64,000 nt of DNA, taken from positions 158,808-222,807 of the forward strand of contig NZ_FNCT01000005.1 of assembly GCF_900100495.1 (NCBI RefSeq), given 5' to 3'. The notes under the pieces are model-generated. The model made no database searches. It was not told where the DNA came from and was given only the letters and a program-made list of their open reading frames with translations. A program made the position numbers and the translations under genes. The stretch comes from Pseudomonas benzenivorans (GTDB lineage: Bacteria; Pseudomonadota; Gammaproteobacteria; Pseudomonadales; Pseudomonadaceae). The stretch's first letter is position 1, and every line of letters begins with the position of its first letter. Positions 27,720 to 36,321 of this stretch are shown here, piece by piece.

Positions 27720-28883
27720 TCAATAGGCCGACTGGTAGATCGCCAGGGCGTGCGCCTCGGTCATCTCGCGCGGATTGTTCACCAGCAGGCGCTGCTGCAG
27801 CATGGCCTCGGCCGCCAGTTGCGCGAGCATCTGCTGCGGCACCCCGGCGTCGCGCAGGCGGGTGGGCAGGCCGCTGCGCTCGCTGAAGTCGGCCAGTTCG
27901 AGGATGAACTGCTCGGTCTGCGCCATGGCACTGCCGGGACGCAGCTTGGCGCCCAGCACCAGCGGCGCCAGCTCGGCATACAGCGGCGCGGCCACCGCGG
28001 CATTGAAGCCGAGCACATGGGGCAGCACCAGGGCGTTGCTCAGGCCGTGGGGAATGTGGAAGTGCCCGCCGAGCGGATAGGCCAGCGCATGCACCGCCGC
28101 TACCGGCGCGTTGGCGAAGGCCTGGCCGGCCAGGCAGGCGCCGAGCAACATGGCCTGGCGCGCCTGGCGGTTGCCGCCGTTGTGCACCGCCTCATCGAGG
28201 TTGGCGGCGAGCAGGCGCAGCGCCTCGCGGGCCAGCAGGTCGGACAGTGGGTTCTTCTGCAGCGCGCTGGTGTAGGCCTCGATCGCATGGACCATGGCGT
28301 CGATGCCGGTGGCGGCGGTCACCGCCGGCGGCAGGCCGAGGGTCAGGTCGGCATCCAGCAGCGCCAGGTCCGGCAGCAGCAGCGGCGAAACCACGCCCAG
28401 CTTGGTCGTGGCGCCGGTGGTGACGATCGCCACCGGGGTGACTTCCGAGCCGGTGCCGGCGGTGGTCGGCACCTGGATCAGCGGCAGGCGCCGGCCCTTG
28501 GCATTGCCGACGCCGTAGAGATCCTTCAGCTCCTGCTGGCAACTTGGATGGGCGAGCAAGGCGACCAGCTTGGCCACGTCCATCGAACTGCCGCCGCCGA
28601 AGCCGATCACCAGCTCGGCCTTGAGCGCCCGGGCCTGCTCCACCGCGCTAAGCACCGTGGTTTCCGGCGGGTCGGCCAGCACCTGGTCGAACACCTGGGC
28701 GGTCACCCCTTCCAGCAGGAAGCCGGGCAACACCTCGGCAAGCAGACCGAGTTGGGTGATACCCGGGTCGGTGACGATGAATACCGTCCTCGCACCGCGC
28801 TCGGCGCAGAGCGCCGCCAGGCGCCGGGCGGAACCGCTTTCGCAGATGAGCTGCGCGGTGGTGGCGAAGCTGAATGGCAGCAT
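27720..28883 (-). CDS. Iron-containing alcohol dehydrogenase
   Basis: A 387-residue group-III (iron-dependent) alcohol dehydrogenase. The NAD-binding GFGGGSSMDVAKLVA, the TTAGTGSEVTPVAI motif and the metal-binding histidines in DAMVHAIEAYTS and HALAYPLGGHFHIPHG are all present. The substrate is unknown. The start at 28883 (MLPFSFATTAQLICE) has AGAGGA 8 nt upstream; the in-frame upstream sequence is repeat-containing and not conserved. Compared with P. aeruginosa, the acyl-CoA dehydrogenase gene I expect between this and the next gene (PA5187) is missing, replaced by 285 bp without a gene that contains another GGTGCGC repeat. Confidence 0.9.
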   Translation of the reverse strand: MLPFSFATTAQLICESGSARRLAALCAERGARTVFIVTDPGITQLGLLAEVLPGFLLEGVTAQVFDQVLADPPETTVLSAVEQARALKAELVIGFGGGSSMDVAKLVALLAHPSCQQELKDLYGVGNAKGRRLPLIQVPTTAGTGSEVTPVAIVTTGATTKLGVVSPLLLPDLALLDADLTLGLPPAVTAATGIDAMVHAIEAYTSALQKNPLSDLLAREALRLLAANLDEAVHNGGNRQARQAMLLGACLAGQAFANAPVAAVHALAYPLGGHFHIPHGLSNALVLPHVLGFNAAVAAPLYAELAPLVLGAKLRPGSAMAQTEQFILELADFSERSGLPTRLRDAGVPQQMLAQLAAEAMLQQRLLVNNPREMTEAHALAIYQSAY

Positions 28884-29168
28884 TGTTCTGGTCCTCTGGT
28901 ATTGGCCCGGTGCGCGCAGCCTAGGCGGCCCCGCGCACCGGGTAATCGGTAAACCGCGGCATCCCGCCCTGGACTGCATCCGGGCGCGATCAGAATCCTT
29001 CGCGGTCAAGACCGCGCCCACGAATTTGCGCTCTATACGTGAGAGTAGCTGCAGCCGCGCACCTGGATTCAACACGCGAAACGCGCCGCCGGCATCAGCC
29101 CGCACCGCCCGGCAGCGTCGCGCGGCGGGCGCACGGCTCGTGCAGGGCGCGCCGCGGCGCCTGGCAAC

Positions 29169-30410
29169 TCATGCCTGGCCCTCCCGCACTTCGGCGAAAC
29201 ACTTGCCGCTCGCCGCCAGCTTCTCGATCAAGCGGGCCGGTTGCCAGTGGTCGCCGAACAACGGCTGCAAGGCCTTCAGCCGCGCATGGATCGCCGCCAG
29301 CCCCTGGCTGTCGGCCCAGGCCATCGGCCCGCCCTTGTCCGCCGGGAAGCCGTAGCCGTTCAGATACACCAGATCGATGTCGTGGCTGTTGGCGGCGATC
29401 TGCTCCTCGAGGATCTTCGCGCCCTCGTTGACCAGCGCCAGCAGGCAGCGCTCGAGGATCTCCTCGGCGGCGACCTCGCGGCGGGCGAAGCCCAGCTGTT
29501 CGGAGACCTGCAGCACCAGCGCATCCACCAGCGGATCGTGCAGGGCCTCTCGGCTGCCCTCGGCGTAGCGATAATAGCCCATGCCGACCTTCTGGCCGAA
29601 ACGACCGAGGCCGCAGAGGCGGTTGTCCACCTGCACCGTCGGCTCGTCCTGGCCGAAGCCTGCCAGCTCGCGGGCGCGCCATTCCAGGTCGATACCGACC
29701 ACGTCGTACATGCGGAACGGCCCCATGGCGAAGCCGAAGCCCTGCAGCGCGGCGTCCACCTGCTGCGGCAAGGCGCCTTCGAGCAGCAGCATCCGCGCCT
29801 CGCGCACATAGCTGGCAAGCATGCGGTTGCCGATGAAGCCGTGGCAGTTGCCGGCCACCACCGCCACCTTGCCGATGCGCCGGCCCAGTTCCAGGGCGGC
29901 CTCCAGCACCGCCGGCGCGGTCTTGGCGCCGCGCACTATCTCCAGCAGCTTCATGATGTGCGCCGGGCTGAAGAAGTGCAGGCCCAGCACCTGCTCGGGG
30001 CGCGCGGTGACCGCGGCGATGGCGTCGATATCCAGCGCCGAGGTGTTGCTGGCGAGGATCGCCGCGGGCTTGAGGATGCCGTCCAGGCTGCGGAAGATCT
30101 GCTGCTTGAGTTCGAGGTTCTCGTACACCGCCTCGATCACCAGATCGACACCCTTGAGCGCCGCGTAGTCGTGCACCGGGGTCACGCAGGCCAGCCGCGC
30201 GGCGGACTGCTCGGCGCTGATGCGGCCGAGCTTGACGTTGTGCGCATTGGTCTCGGCGACCACGCTCAGCGCCTGTTCGAGCATCTGCGGGTTGTTGTCC
30301 AGCCACAGCACCGGGATGCCGGCATTGGCCAGGCTCATGACGATGCCGCGGCCCATGGTGCCGGCGCCGATCACCGCGGCTTGCTGGAGGGTTAAGGCGG
30401 AGTGGCTCAT
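29169..30410 (-). CDS. 3-hydroxyacyl-CoA dehydrogenase
   Basis: A 413-residue NAD-dependent dehydrogenase of beta-oxidation type. The Rossmann motif VIGAGTMGRGIVMSLANAG opens the protein. HFFSPAHIMKLLEIVRG (with the catalytic His) and the GNCHGFIGNRM motif follow, then two C-terminal helical dimerisation domains, as in the second half of FadB without the hydratase. A separate hydratase must therefore supply its substrate. The start ATG is preceded by AGAGG. It is divergent from a LysR regulator that may control it. Confidence 0.91.
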   Translation of the reverse strand: MSHSALTLQQAAVIGAGTMGRGIVMSLANAGIPVLWLDNNPQMLEQALSVVAETNAHNVKLGRISAEQSAARLACVTPVHDYAALKGVDLVIEAVYENLELKQQIFRSLDGILKPAAILASNTSALDIDAIAAVTARPEQVLGLHFFSPAHIMKLLEIVRGAKTAPAVLEAALELGRRIGKVAVVAGNCHGFIGNRMLASYVREARMLLLEGALPQQVDAALQGFGFAMGPFRMYDVVGIDLEWRARELAGFGQDEPTVQVDNRLCGLGRFGQKVGMGYYRYAEGSREALHDPLVDALVLQVSEQLGFARREVAAEEILERCLLALVNEGAKILEEQIAANSHDIDLVYLNGYGFPADKGGPMAWADSQGLAAIHARLKALQPLFGDHWQPARLIEKLAASGKCFAEVREGQA

Positions 30411-30450
30411 CGAGGGACCTCTGGCTGACAGATAGAACGGGATTGCTCTT

Positions 30451-30528
30451 GTAGGAGCGGGCCATGCCCGCGAAGTTTCTGCGTGGGCCCCATCGCGGGC
30501 ATGGGACTAGGCGTCCTCCCGGTCCTAC
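30451..30528. repeat. REPIN-like inverted element
   Basis: GTAGGAGCGGGCCATGCCCGCGA at the left and a matching CGCGGGCATGG...TCCTAC at the right form a ~78-bp imperfect inverted repeat, closely related to the element at 33863-33939. This is the classic Pseudomonas REP-doublet layout. Confidence 0.85.
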
Positions 30529-30638
30529 AAAGGCAGCGCCTGCACCGACGCCGCTCGGCGCGGGCACATTCAGGCGCAGAAAAATCGCCACCCACCATAA
30601 GCAAGGCGCTACTATTTTTGAAATTTAGTCTTGTGATA

Positions 30639-30659
30639 ATTCATATTCAGTAGATGAAT
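30639..30659. promoter_or_regulatory. Candidate LysR operator overlapping the start codon
   Basis: A perfect 6-bp inverted repeat ATTCAT-N9-ATGAAT, with the right arm containing the LysR gene's own ATG, sits in an AT-rich patch. Size and spacing fit the LysR-type box; it implies autorepression and perhaps control of the divergent dehydrogenase. Confidence 0.5.
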
Positions 30660-31553
30660 ATATCCACCTTCGACCTCAACCTGCTGCGCGTGCTCGACGC
30701 CTTGCTGCGCGAGCAGAACGTCTCGCGCGCGGCCGAGCGCCTGGCCCTCAGCCAGCCGGCGGTGAGCAACGCGCTGAACCGCCTGCGCGAACTGCTCGAC
30801 GACCCGCTGCTGGTGCGCGTCGGCCGCAGCATGCAACCTACGCCACGCGCGCAGGCATTGGCAGCGCCGATCCGCGCCGCCCTGCAGCAGATCGAGCAGA
30901 GCCTGACGGCCGGCGAGGCCTTCGACCCGGCGAGCAGCCGCCAGCGCTTTCGCATCGCCGTCACCGATTACGTCGAGCTGATCTGCATGCCGCGCCTGGT
31001 CGAACTGCTCAGCCGGCAGGCGCCGGGCATCCGTCTGGAGATCCAGCACCTCAGCCCCAGCCTGCCCGCCGAGGCACTCGACAAGGGCGAGCTGGACCTG
31101 GTGCTGGGGCGCTTCGAGAAGGTTCCGGCGCGCTTCTCCCGCCGCCACTGGATGAGCGAGACCCTGCAACTGGCGCTACGCCAGGGCCACCCGCTGGTGC
31201 ATGACGGGCTGGACCTGGCGACCTTCCTCGGCCTGCGCCACCTCTGGGTGCACGGCGGCCAGACCCGCGGCATGGTCGACCAGTGGCTCGGCGAACAGGG
31301 CCTCAGCCGGCAGATCCTCTACACCACGCCCAACTACCTGCAGGCCGCGCACATAGTCGCCGGCAGCGAACTGGCCGCGGTGCTGCCGACCCAGTTGGCC
31401 CGCCACTTCGCCGCGCTATTGCCGCTGCAACTGTTCGACCTGCCCTTCCACCTCGGGCCCTTCCACCTGGAAATAGTCAGCCCGGCCCAGCGTCAACGCG
31501 ACGCGGCCCTGCAGTGGTTGATCGCTGAGATAGTCGCCATCGGGCAGGGCTGA
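30654..31553 (+). CDS. LysR-family transcriptional regulator
   Basis: A 299-residue LysR protein. The HTH NVSRAAERLALSQPAVSNALNRLRELL is NodD/PA5189-like, followed by a periplasmic-binding-type effector domain. There is no Shine-Dalgarno ahead of the ATG. It is divergent from 3-hydroxyacyl-CoA dehydrogenase, the same arrangement as PA5188/PA5189, and probably regulates it. Confidence 0.9.
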   Translation: MNISTFDLNLLRVLDALLREQNVSRAAERLALSQPAVSNALNRLRELLDDPLLVRVGRSMQPTPRAQALAAPIRAALQQIEQSLTAGEAFDPASSRQRFRIAVTDYVELICMPRLVELLSRQAPGIRLEIQHLSPSLPAEALDKGELDLVLGRFEKVPARFSRRHWMSETLQLALRQGHPLVHDGLDLATFLGLRHLWVHGGQTRGMVDQWLGEQGLSRQILYTTPNYLQAAHIVAGSELAAVLPTQLARHFAALLPLQLFDLPFHLGPFHLEIVSPAQRQRDAALQWLIAEIVAIGQG

Positions 31554-31569
31554 TGCCTGCCCGGCGCTG

Positions 31570-31803
31570 TCAGCCGGCGGTGGCGGCCAGAGGCGGTTCG
31601 AGGGCAGCGGCGCTGCCCCGCGGGAGGAGTTCGCCAGGCTGGTTCCACAGCGCGCCTTCGCTGATCAACATGCCGTGCATCACCAGGCAGGTCCTGCGCC
31701 CGTGCCGCAAGGTGAGCGGGTCGCGCCGGGCGATGACCCAGCCGTTGCCGAGCAGTTTGTCGATGTGCGCACGCAGCGCGGGGAGGTAGCGTTGTTCCTG
31801 CAT
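31570..31803 (-). CDS. Small conserved protein, paralogue of the one at 43.0 kb
   Basis: A 77-residue soluble protein beginning MQEQRYLPALRAHIDKLLGN, continuing with GW and a RDPLTLRHGRRTCLVMHGML segment, then a Pro/Ala-rich tail. Its first ~55 residues are about 70% identical by eye to the product of 43019-43189. AAGGGA lies 8 nt upstream of the ATG. No known domain is recognised; conservation between two paralogues argues that it is a real gene. Confidence 0.7.
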   Translation of the reverse strand: MQEQRYLPALRAHIDKLLGNGWVIARRDPLTLRHGRRTCLVMHGMLISEGALWNQPGELLPRGSAAALEPPLAATAG

Positions 31804-32024
31804 GGAGAATCCCTTCTTGCTTAGACGACAACTTTGACGCGGGCACAAGGCCGGCGCGCTCATCCGTGAAACACGCCGCACAGCATAGTGGCCTTATGCC
31901 TTATTGGAAAGCATCGTTGGTCTTCTCGCCAGGATCGCATGCCGGCAAAAGCCTTTGGTGTTTGGGCAACAGCGGTTTGGCCCAGGGCAACGGGCCCAGG
32001 TCGTACCCTTTGGCACCAGCTCGG

Positions 32025-32969
32025 TCAGGCTTGCGAGAGCGGCCGCCGGGCGCTTCTGATCGCGGCCTGGACGCCGTGTTGCTTGAACATCGGGTCTTCC
32101 TTGAACTTGTCGATGATGAATTCCTTGAACACCCGGACCCAGCGGTTGTCGCGCAGGTCCGGGTGGGTGAGCACCCAGATGTCGCTGTGCCGCGCGGCGG
32201 CCAGGCTGAACAGGCGCCGCAGTTCGGGCTTGGCCTGGTCGTCGGGCAGCAGGGCGATGCCGAGGCCGGCAACGGCCAGGGCCGACATGCCGATCAGGTC
32301 GCTGCAGCGGGCGACTATCCGCTGCGGCGGGATATGCCGCTCCGCCCAGTCGAAGGCCGGCAAGCGCAGCAGGTCGTGATGCGCGGAGATGATCGCGTGC
32401 TCCTTCAGGGCATCCTCATCGGCCGGGGTGCCATGCTCGGCCAGGTAGGCCTCGCAGGCATAGGCGCCCCAGGCCAGGGAGAACAGCTTGGTGCCGATCA
32501 GGTGTTCCGGCGGCGCCGGGGTGGCGCGGATGGCCAGGTCCGCCTCGCGGCGCGACAGATTGAGATCGTCGTTGCCGACCAGCAGGTTGACGTGGATATC
32601 CGGGTAGAGGCGGTGGAACTCGACCAGATAGCCCGGCAGATAACGGTAGGCCAGGTTATGCGGTGCGGTCACGTTGATCACGCCGCGCAGGTGGTCGTTG
32701 CGGTTATCCAGCAGCCGCTGCAGCTCGTCGATGCGGTCGGAAATCCGCTCCACATACGCCAGCACCTCGTCGCCGGCGCCGGTGAGCCGATAGCCCTCGG
32801 GATGACGGGCGAACAGCTTGATGCCGGCGGCCGCTTCCAGGCTGTTGATGCGCCGGAACACGGTGGAGTGGGTGACCTTGAGCCTATTGGCCGCCTTGGC
32901 CAAGGAGCCGCAACGCGCCACCGTCAGAAAGAATTTGAGGTCACTCCAGTTCAGCTCGGTCAGATCCAT
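32025..32969 (-). CDS. LysR-family transcriptional regulator
   Basis: A 314-residue LysR protein of the DNA-binding GcvA/CrgA-like subgroup. The HTH GSLAKAANRLKVTHSTVFRRI is at residues ~20-41, followed by an effector domain with LRGVINVTAPHNLAYRYLP. It is divergent from the glutathione S-transferase gene across a 146-bp gap and is its likely regulator. Confidence 0.88.
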   Translation of the reverse strand: MDLTELNWSDLKFFLTVARCGSLAKAANRLKVTHSTVFRRINSLEAAAGIKLFARHPEGYRLTGAGDEVLAYVERISDRIDELQRLLDNRNDHLRGVINVTAPHNLAYRYLPGYLVEFHRLYPDIHVNLLVGNDDLNLSRREADLAIRATPAPPEHLIGTKLFSLAWGAYACEAYLAEHGTPADEDALKEHAIISAHHDLLRLPAFDWAERHIPPQRIVARCSDLIGMSALAVAGLGIALLPDDQAKPELRRLFSLAAARHSDIWVLTHPDLRDNRWVRVFKEFIIDKFKEDPMFKQHGVQAAIRSARRPLSQA

Positions 32970-33115
32970 CGGCTTGGCTCACTCTCCATTGGCGGAAACG
33001 CGGTTTGCAGTTTTGTCCGTTCTCGCGGCTCAAGGGCAAGGCATACCCTGATCGCGACTGCGCAGAGGCTACCGCCAGTAGCCGCGCAACGCGACAGCCA
33101 ATGGAGAAGTTCGCC

Positions 33116-33808
33116 ATGCATTACGCCAAGTTAGTTCTCGTCAGCCACACCCTCTGCCCCTATGTACAACGCTCGGTCATCACCCTGAACGAGAAGCAGA
33201 TTGCCCATGAGCGCATCTATGTCGACCTGGGCAACAAACCCGATTGGTTCCTGGCCATGTCGCCGCTGGGCAAGGTGCCGCTGCTGCAGGTCGACGACGG
33301 CCCGGTGCTCTTCGAGTCGGCGGTGATCTGCGAATTCCTCGATGAGATCACGCCGGATTCGCTGCATCCGGTCGATCCGCTGGTCAAGGCCCGGCACCGG
33401 GCCTGGATCGAGTTCGGCTCGCAACTGCTCAACGATATCGCCAAGCTCTACAACGCACCGCTGGATGCCGCCTTCCTCGACAGCCTGAAGGTGATCCGCG
33501 ACAAGATGCGCCGCCTGGAGAACGAAGTGCGCGGGCCGTTCTTCGCCGGGGCAAGGTTCAGCATCGTCGATGCGACCTACGGCCCGGTGTTCCGTTACTT
33601 CGACACCCTGGACCGCTACCTGCCACTGGACGTGTTCGAGCACTGCCCGCACCTGCAACGCTGGCGTGCCCAGCTGGCCGAGCGGCCCTCGGTCAAGGCG
33701 GCGGTCAGCCCGGACTACCCGCAGTTGCTGAAGGATTTCCTGCTGCACCGCGGCAGCATCCTCAGCCGGCGGATGGCCTTGACCGATATGACGGCGGCGA
33801 CGGCCTGA
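33116..33808 (+). CDS. Glutathione S-transferase family protein
   Basis: A 230-residue protein with an N-terminal thioredoxin-fold GST domain (SHTLCPYVQRSVITLNEK, with Cys and Pro at the glutathione site; cis-Pro in GKVPLLQVDDGPVLFES) and a helical C-terminal domain. The CPY motif resembles omega/SspA-type GSTs with a catalytic Cys. The start at 33116 (MHYAKLVLV) is chosen because GGAGAA lies just upstream; an ATG five codons earlier has no ribosome site. It may be functionally linked to the DoxX/methyltransferase pair facing it. Confidence 0.85.
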   Translation: MHYAKLVLVSHTLCPYVQRSVITLNEKQIAHERIYVDLGNKPDWFLAMSPLGKVPLLQVDDGPVLFESAVICEFLDEITPDSLHPVDPLVKARHRAWIEFGSQLLNDIAKLYNAPLDAAFLDSLKVIRDKMRRLENEVRGPFFAGARFSIVDATYGPVFRYFDTLDRYLPLDVFEHCPHLQRWRAQLAERPSVKAAVSPDYPQLLKDFLLHRGSILSRRMALTDMTAATA

Positions 33809-33862
33809 GCCATTGCCCGCTCAGTCCAAGCCGGGCTTGTGCGCAAGCGCTAGTGTGCCGTT

Positions 33863-33939
33863 GTAGGAGCGGGCCATGCCCGCGAAGCTTTTGCGTTGCC
33901 GTTCGCGGGCATGGAACTAGGCGTCCCCCCCGCTCCTAC
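33863..33939. repeat. REPIN-like inverted element
   Basis: GTAGGAGCGGGCCATGCCCGCGA and its inverted partner ending CGCTCCTAC form a ~77-bp imperfect inverted repeat. It is the close sibling of the element at 30451-30528 and lies between the convergent GST and methyltransferase genes. Confidence 0.85.
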
Positions 33940-33949
33940 GAACAGCAGA

Positions 33950-34993
33950 CTAATTGCGCAACGCCGCTTCCTCCATGCACTGGTCGAAGCGCCCGACCAC
34001 CTCGCCCGCGCGCTCCACCTGCCCCTGCCAGCGATAGACCTGGCGGAAGCTCGCCCCTTCGCGCGGATAGCGACGCGAGAAGCGCAGCATCAAGCGATCG
34101 CCGCGCCGCACTTCGATGGGCTGCTCGATCGGCAAGTAGGCATGCTTCCAGCTATCCGAGGTTTCGCCGTTGGCGATGTCGTCGCCGGAGATATCCAGCG
34201 TGACCGAGCCGGTCAGCTCGGCGATGAAATAGGCCTTGAAGCCGGTCAGCACCTCCTCGCGCTCGAGGCTGTAGCAGAGCTCCAGTTCGTAGCTGGCCGG
34301 TTGGTCCCAGGCCCCCTCGTAGCGCTGCACCAGCTGCGGAGCACTCAAGTAGAGACTGCGCGGCAGGATGCAGTCGTAGTACAGGTTGAACGGCGAATCG
34401 ATGCCCTTGTGCCGGTACAACTCGGCAATCCGATAATGCGGCGTCAGGCTGGCGATATGGCCGGCGCGCAGGTTCCGGTGGGCGGTGGGTGCCGCTACCG
34501 GCACCAAGTAGGCACTGGTCGAGCGCGGCAGGGCAATACCGCCTGGCTTCAGGAAGCGCTGGATGGCGTCCTCCAGGATGGGCTGGAAGTCCTCATTGTC
34601 GGCCATGTTGCCGATGATCTCGGAGATCAGCACATCCACCCGCTGCGGCAGCTCCACCTGGTAGGAGAGGCGGTTGATCGGCTCGAAGCGCTCGGCGAAA
34701 CCCGCGCGCTGCATGCGGACCACCGCCTGCTGCAGAATCGGCGCGCTGAGGTCGATGCCGTACACCCGCGCGGCCCCGGCCTGCAGCGCCCAGAGGCTGA
34801 GAATGCCGGTGCCGGTGCCCAGGTCCAGCACCAGGTCGCCGGGTTTGACGGCTTCGAAAATCGCCTGGCGATAGGCCGTCATCCGCAGCCGGTCGTTGAG
34901 CATCAGGTCATGGAAAGCCTCGTCCCAATCCAGCAGGGATTCGGAGAAAGGCGGCCACACTTGTTCGGCGCTATAAGTGGTCATGCTCGACAT
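33950..34993 (-). CDS. PRMT-like SAM-dependent methyltransferase
   Basis: A 347-residue class-I methyltransferase with the build of a protein arginine methyltransferase. SAM motif I is VLDLGTGTGILSLWAL (residues 55-70), with the acidic post-I residue Asp81. The PRMT double-E loop is present in exact spacing: SEIIGNMADNE at 124-134 (Glu125 and Glu134). The C-terminal half is a beta-barrel-like region with SDSWKHAYLPIEQPIEV in place of the PRMT THW loop. Bacterial PRMT-like proteins are uncommon and their targets unknown. The start is uncertain: 34993 or 34984. It follows the DoxX gene but is separated from it by a terminator. Confidence 0.78.
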   Translation of the reverse strand: MSSMTTYSAEQVWPPFSESLLDWDEAFHDLMLNDRLRMTAYRQAIFEAVKPGDLVLDLGTGTGILSLWALQAGAARVYGIDLSAPILQQAVVRMQRAGFAERFEPINRLSYQVELPQRVDVLISEIIGNMADNEDFQPILEDAIQRFLKPGGIALPRSTSAYLVPVAAPTAHRNLRAGHIASLTPHYRIAELYRHKGIDSPFNLYYDCILPRSLYLSAPQLVQRYEGAWDQPASYELELCYSLEREEVLTGFKAYFIAELTGSVTLDISGDDIANGETSDSWKHAYLPIEQPIEVRRGDRLMLRFSRRYPREGASFRQVYRWQGQVERAGEVVGRFDQCMEEAALRN

Positions 34994-34999
34994 ACACCT

Positions 35000-35032
35000 A
35001 AAAAAATCCCGGGAGCCAGGGGCCGCCGGGAT
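35000..35032 (-). terminator. Rho-independent terminator of the DoxX gene
   Basis: On the minus strand an ATCCCGG/CCGGGAT stem with a GC-rich loop is followed by seven T residues, 19 bp after the doxX stop. It overlaps the leader of the downstream methyltransferase gene, so that gene needs read-through or its own promoter. Confidence 0.85.
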
Positions 35033-35050
35033 CAAGGGGGGATGAAAGAG

Positions 35051-35497
35051 TCAGCGGGCGTTGGCGGAGTAAGCGCCCGCACTGTGCTTCTGCCCCGGCA
35101 CGACGACGTAGGCGCCGGCGCCGATCAGGGCCACCACGGCGGACATCGCCGCGAGGAACAGCGGGTATTCCCAGCCACCGTTGGTGGAGGTGAACAGCCA
35201 GCCATTGCCCCAGTGCGCCCAGGTGGCGCCGAGCAGGATGGGCAGCAGGGCCAGGGCCACGATGCGGGTCTGATACCCCAGAATCAGCAGCGCGCCGCCG
35301 ACGACTTCCATGCCGAACACCAGATAGGCGAGCCAACCCGGCAGGCCGATGGAGGCGAAGAACTGGGCAGTGCCGGCCAGGGTGAACACCATCAGTTTCA
35401 GATAGAGGCTGTGGGCGATCAGCACTACGCCCAGGGATACGCGCAGCAGCAGCGCGCCATAGTCGTGGTAGCTGTCGGTGTTGGTCTTCGGGTCCAT
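35051..35497 (-). CDS. DoxX family membrane protein
   Basis: A 148-residue, four-TM DoxX protein: an LLLRVSLGVVLIAHSLYLKL first helix and FGMEVVGGALLILGYQTR in the second half. Family members are linked to thiol/redox homeostasis and often neighbour GSTs, as here. The ATG at 35497 has a strong AAGGAG. Confidence 0.87.
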   Translation of the reverse strand: MDPKTNTDSYHDYGALLLRVSLGVVLIAHSLYLKLMVFTLAGTAQFFASIGLPGWLAYLVFGMEVVGGALLILGYQTRIVALALLPILLGATWAHWGNGWLFTSTNGGWEYPLFLAAMSAVVALIGAGAYVVVPGQKHSAGAYSANAR

Positions 35498-35576
35498 GTC
35501 GAATCTCCTTGTTGGCTGATAGGGTGTTTACAAATGGCTATGTCTCAATAACGGTTTGCAGGGACAGGCGCGCTCT

Positions 35577-35646
35577 TGTGGGAGCGGGCTTGCCCGCGAT
35601 GAGGCGCGCCGGCAACGCGGCAGTCGCGGCTAAAGCCCCTCCCACC
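35577..35646. repeat. REPIN-like inverted element
   Basis: GTGGGAGCGGGCTTGCCCGCGA at the left and a CGCGGCTAAAGCCCCTCCCAC arm at the right, ~70 bp, of the common Pseudomonas REP type. The 580-bp gap 35498-36078 otherwise holds only this and the long inverted repeat described next. Confidence 0.85.
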
Positions 35647-35831
35647 AGTGCTCTACGACCCCGCCCCTTGGGTAAATGCCCTCTGCGTTGACCGTCAGTC
35701 TATGGCCGGGCTCCGAGCCCGGGGATTGGCAAAACCTGCAAGCGAACCTTGCAAGAAAGTCGCGGCTTGCTGGGCCGGCGGATAAGCCGTCCTGGTGGGT
35801 CGATCGGTTGACTCCATGACTCAATGACTCG

Positions 35832-36043
35832 AGCCTGTCGGCAACCTTGGAGGCCAGGCCCGCTCCCGAAAACGCCCCCGGCGATTTTCCTAGCTTCCCC
35901 GTCCCTGGGGTCGCCGGCGGGCTTGCGGATTTCCCAGATCCTTGTGGGAAGCGCGCCCCGCGGCGAATGCAGCCCGCAGGGCTGCCCGGTCGTAGTGTCG
36001 CAGTGCAGGACGAAGGCTTCGCCCCGAGGTCGGGCCTCCTACA
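35832..36043 (-). repeat. Long inverted repeat, copy A (right-hand partner at 42.1 kb)
   Basis: This ~212-bp sequence is the reverse complement, with small indels, of 42062-42295. The best block is 36 identical bases (35951-35986 against 42138-42173). It lies 35 bp beyond the stop of the Rieske gene. Together the two copies bracket a 6-kb segment holding the multicopper oxidase and the arginine-derived biosynthetic operon. Confidence 0.85.
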
Positions 36044-36078
36044 AGGCTGCGGAGCGGCGGAGACCATCGCGTAAGGCA

Positions 36079-36321
36079 TTAATCGATCGCCGCGCACTTC
36101 GCCACCGCCAGGCGCCCGCAGGGTGGGCCGCTCAGCTGCTCTCCGGTTTCCAGGCTGAACACCGAGTGATGCAGCGGGCAGGCGATGGTCCGGCGTTGCC
36201 GATTGATCTCGCCATGGTCCAGTCGCCCGGCCCGATGCGGGCAGTACTGCGGCACCCGGTATTCCTCACCGTCGATGCTCAGGTGGAACACCCCTTGTTC
36301 CCGCTGCTCGTCCAGGCTCAT
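36079..36321 (-). CDS. Rieske-type [2Fe-2S] ferredoxin of the roh-like operon
   Basis: An 80-residue single-domain Rieske protein. Cluster ligands are Cys27-x-His29 (YCPHRAG) and Cys48-x2-His51 (ACPLHHSVFSLETG). It has no membrane segment, so it is a soluble electron carrier. Its ATG overlaps the stop of the diiron oxidase gene by 4 bp, which points to a direct partnership: it is the obvious electron donor for the diiron centre. It is the last gene of the operon. A Rieske gene may also occur in the Streptomyces azomycin cluster, but I am not certain of its name there. Confidence 0.88.
   Translation of the reverse strand: MSLDEQREQGVFHLSIDGEEYRVPQYCPHRAGRLDHGEINRQRRTIACPLHHSVFSLETGEQLSGPPCGRLAVAKCAAID

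Noticed and set aside
35000-35032. Treating DoxX and the PRMT-like gene as one operon
   Set aside because: A stem with seven T residues lies between them on the coding strand, so co-transcription is likely weak.
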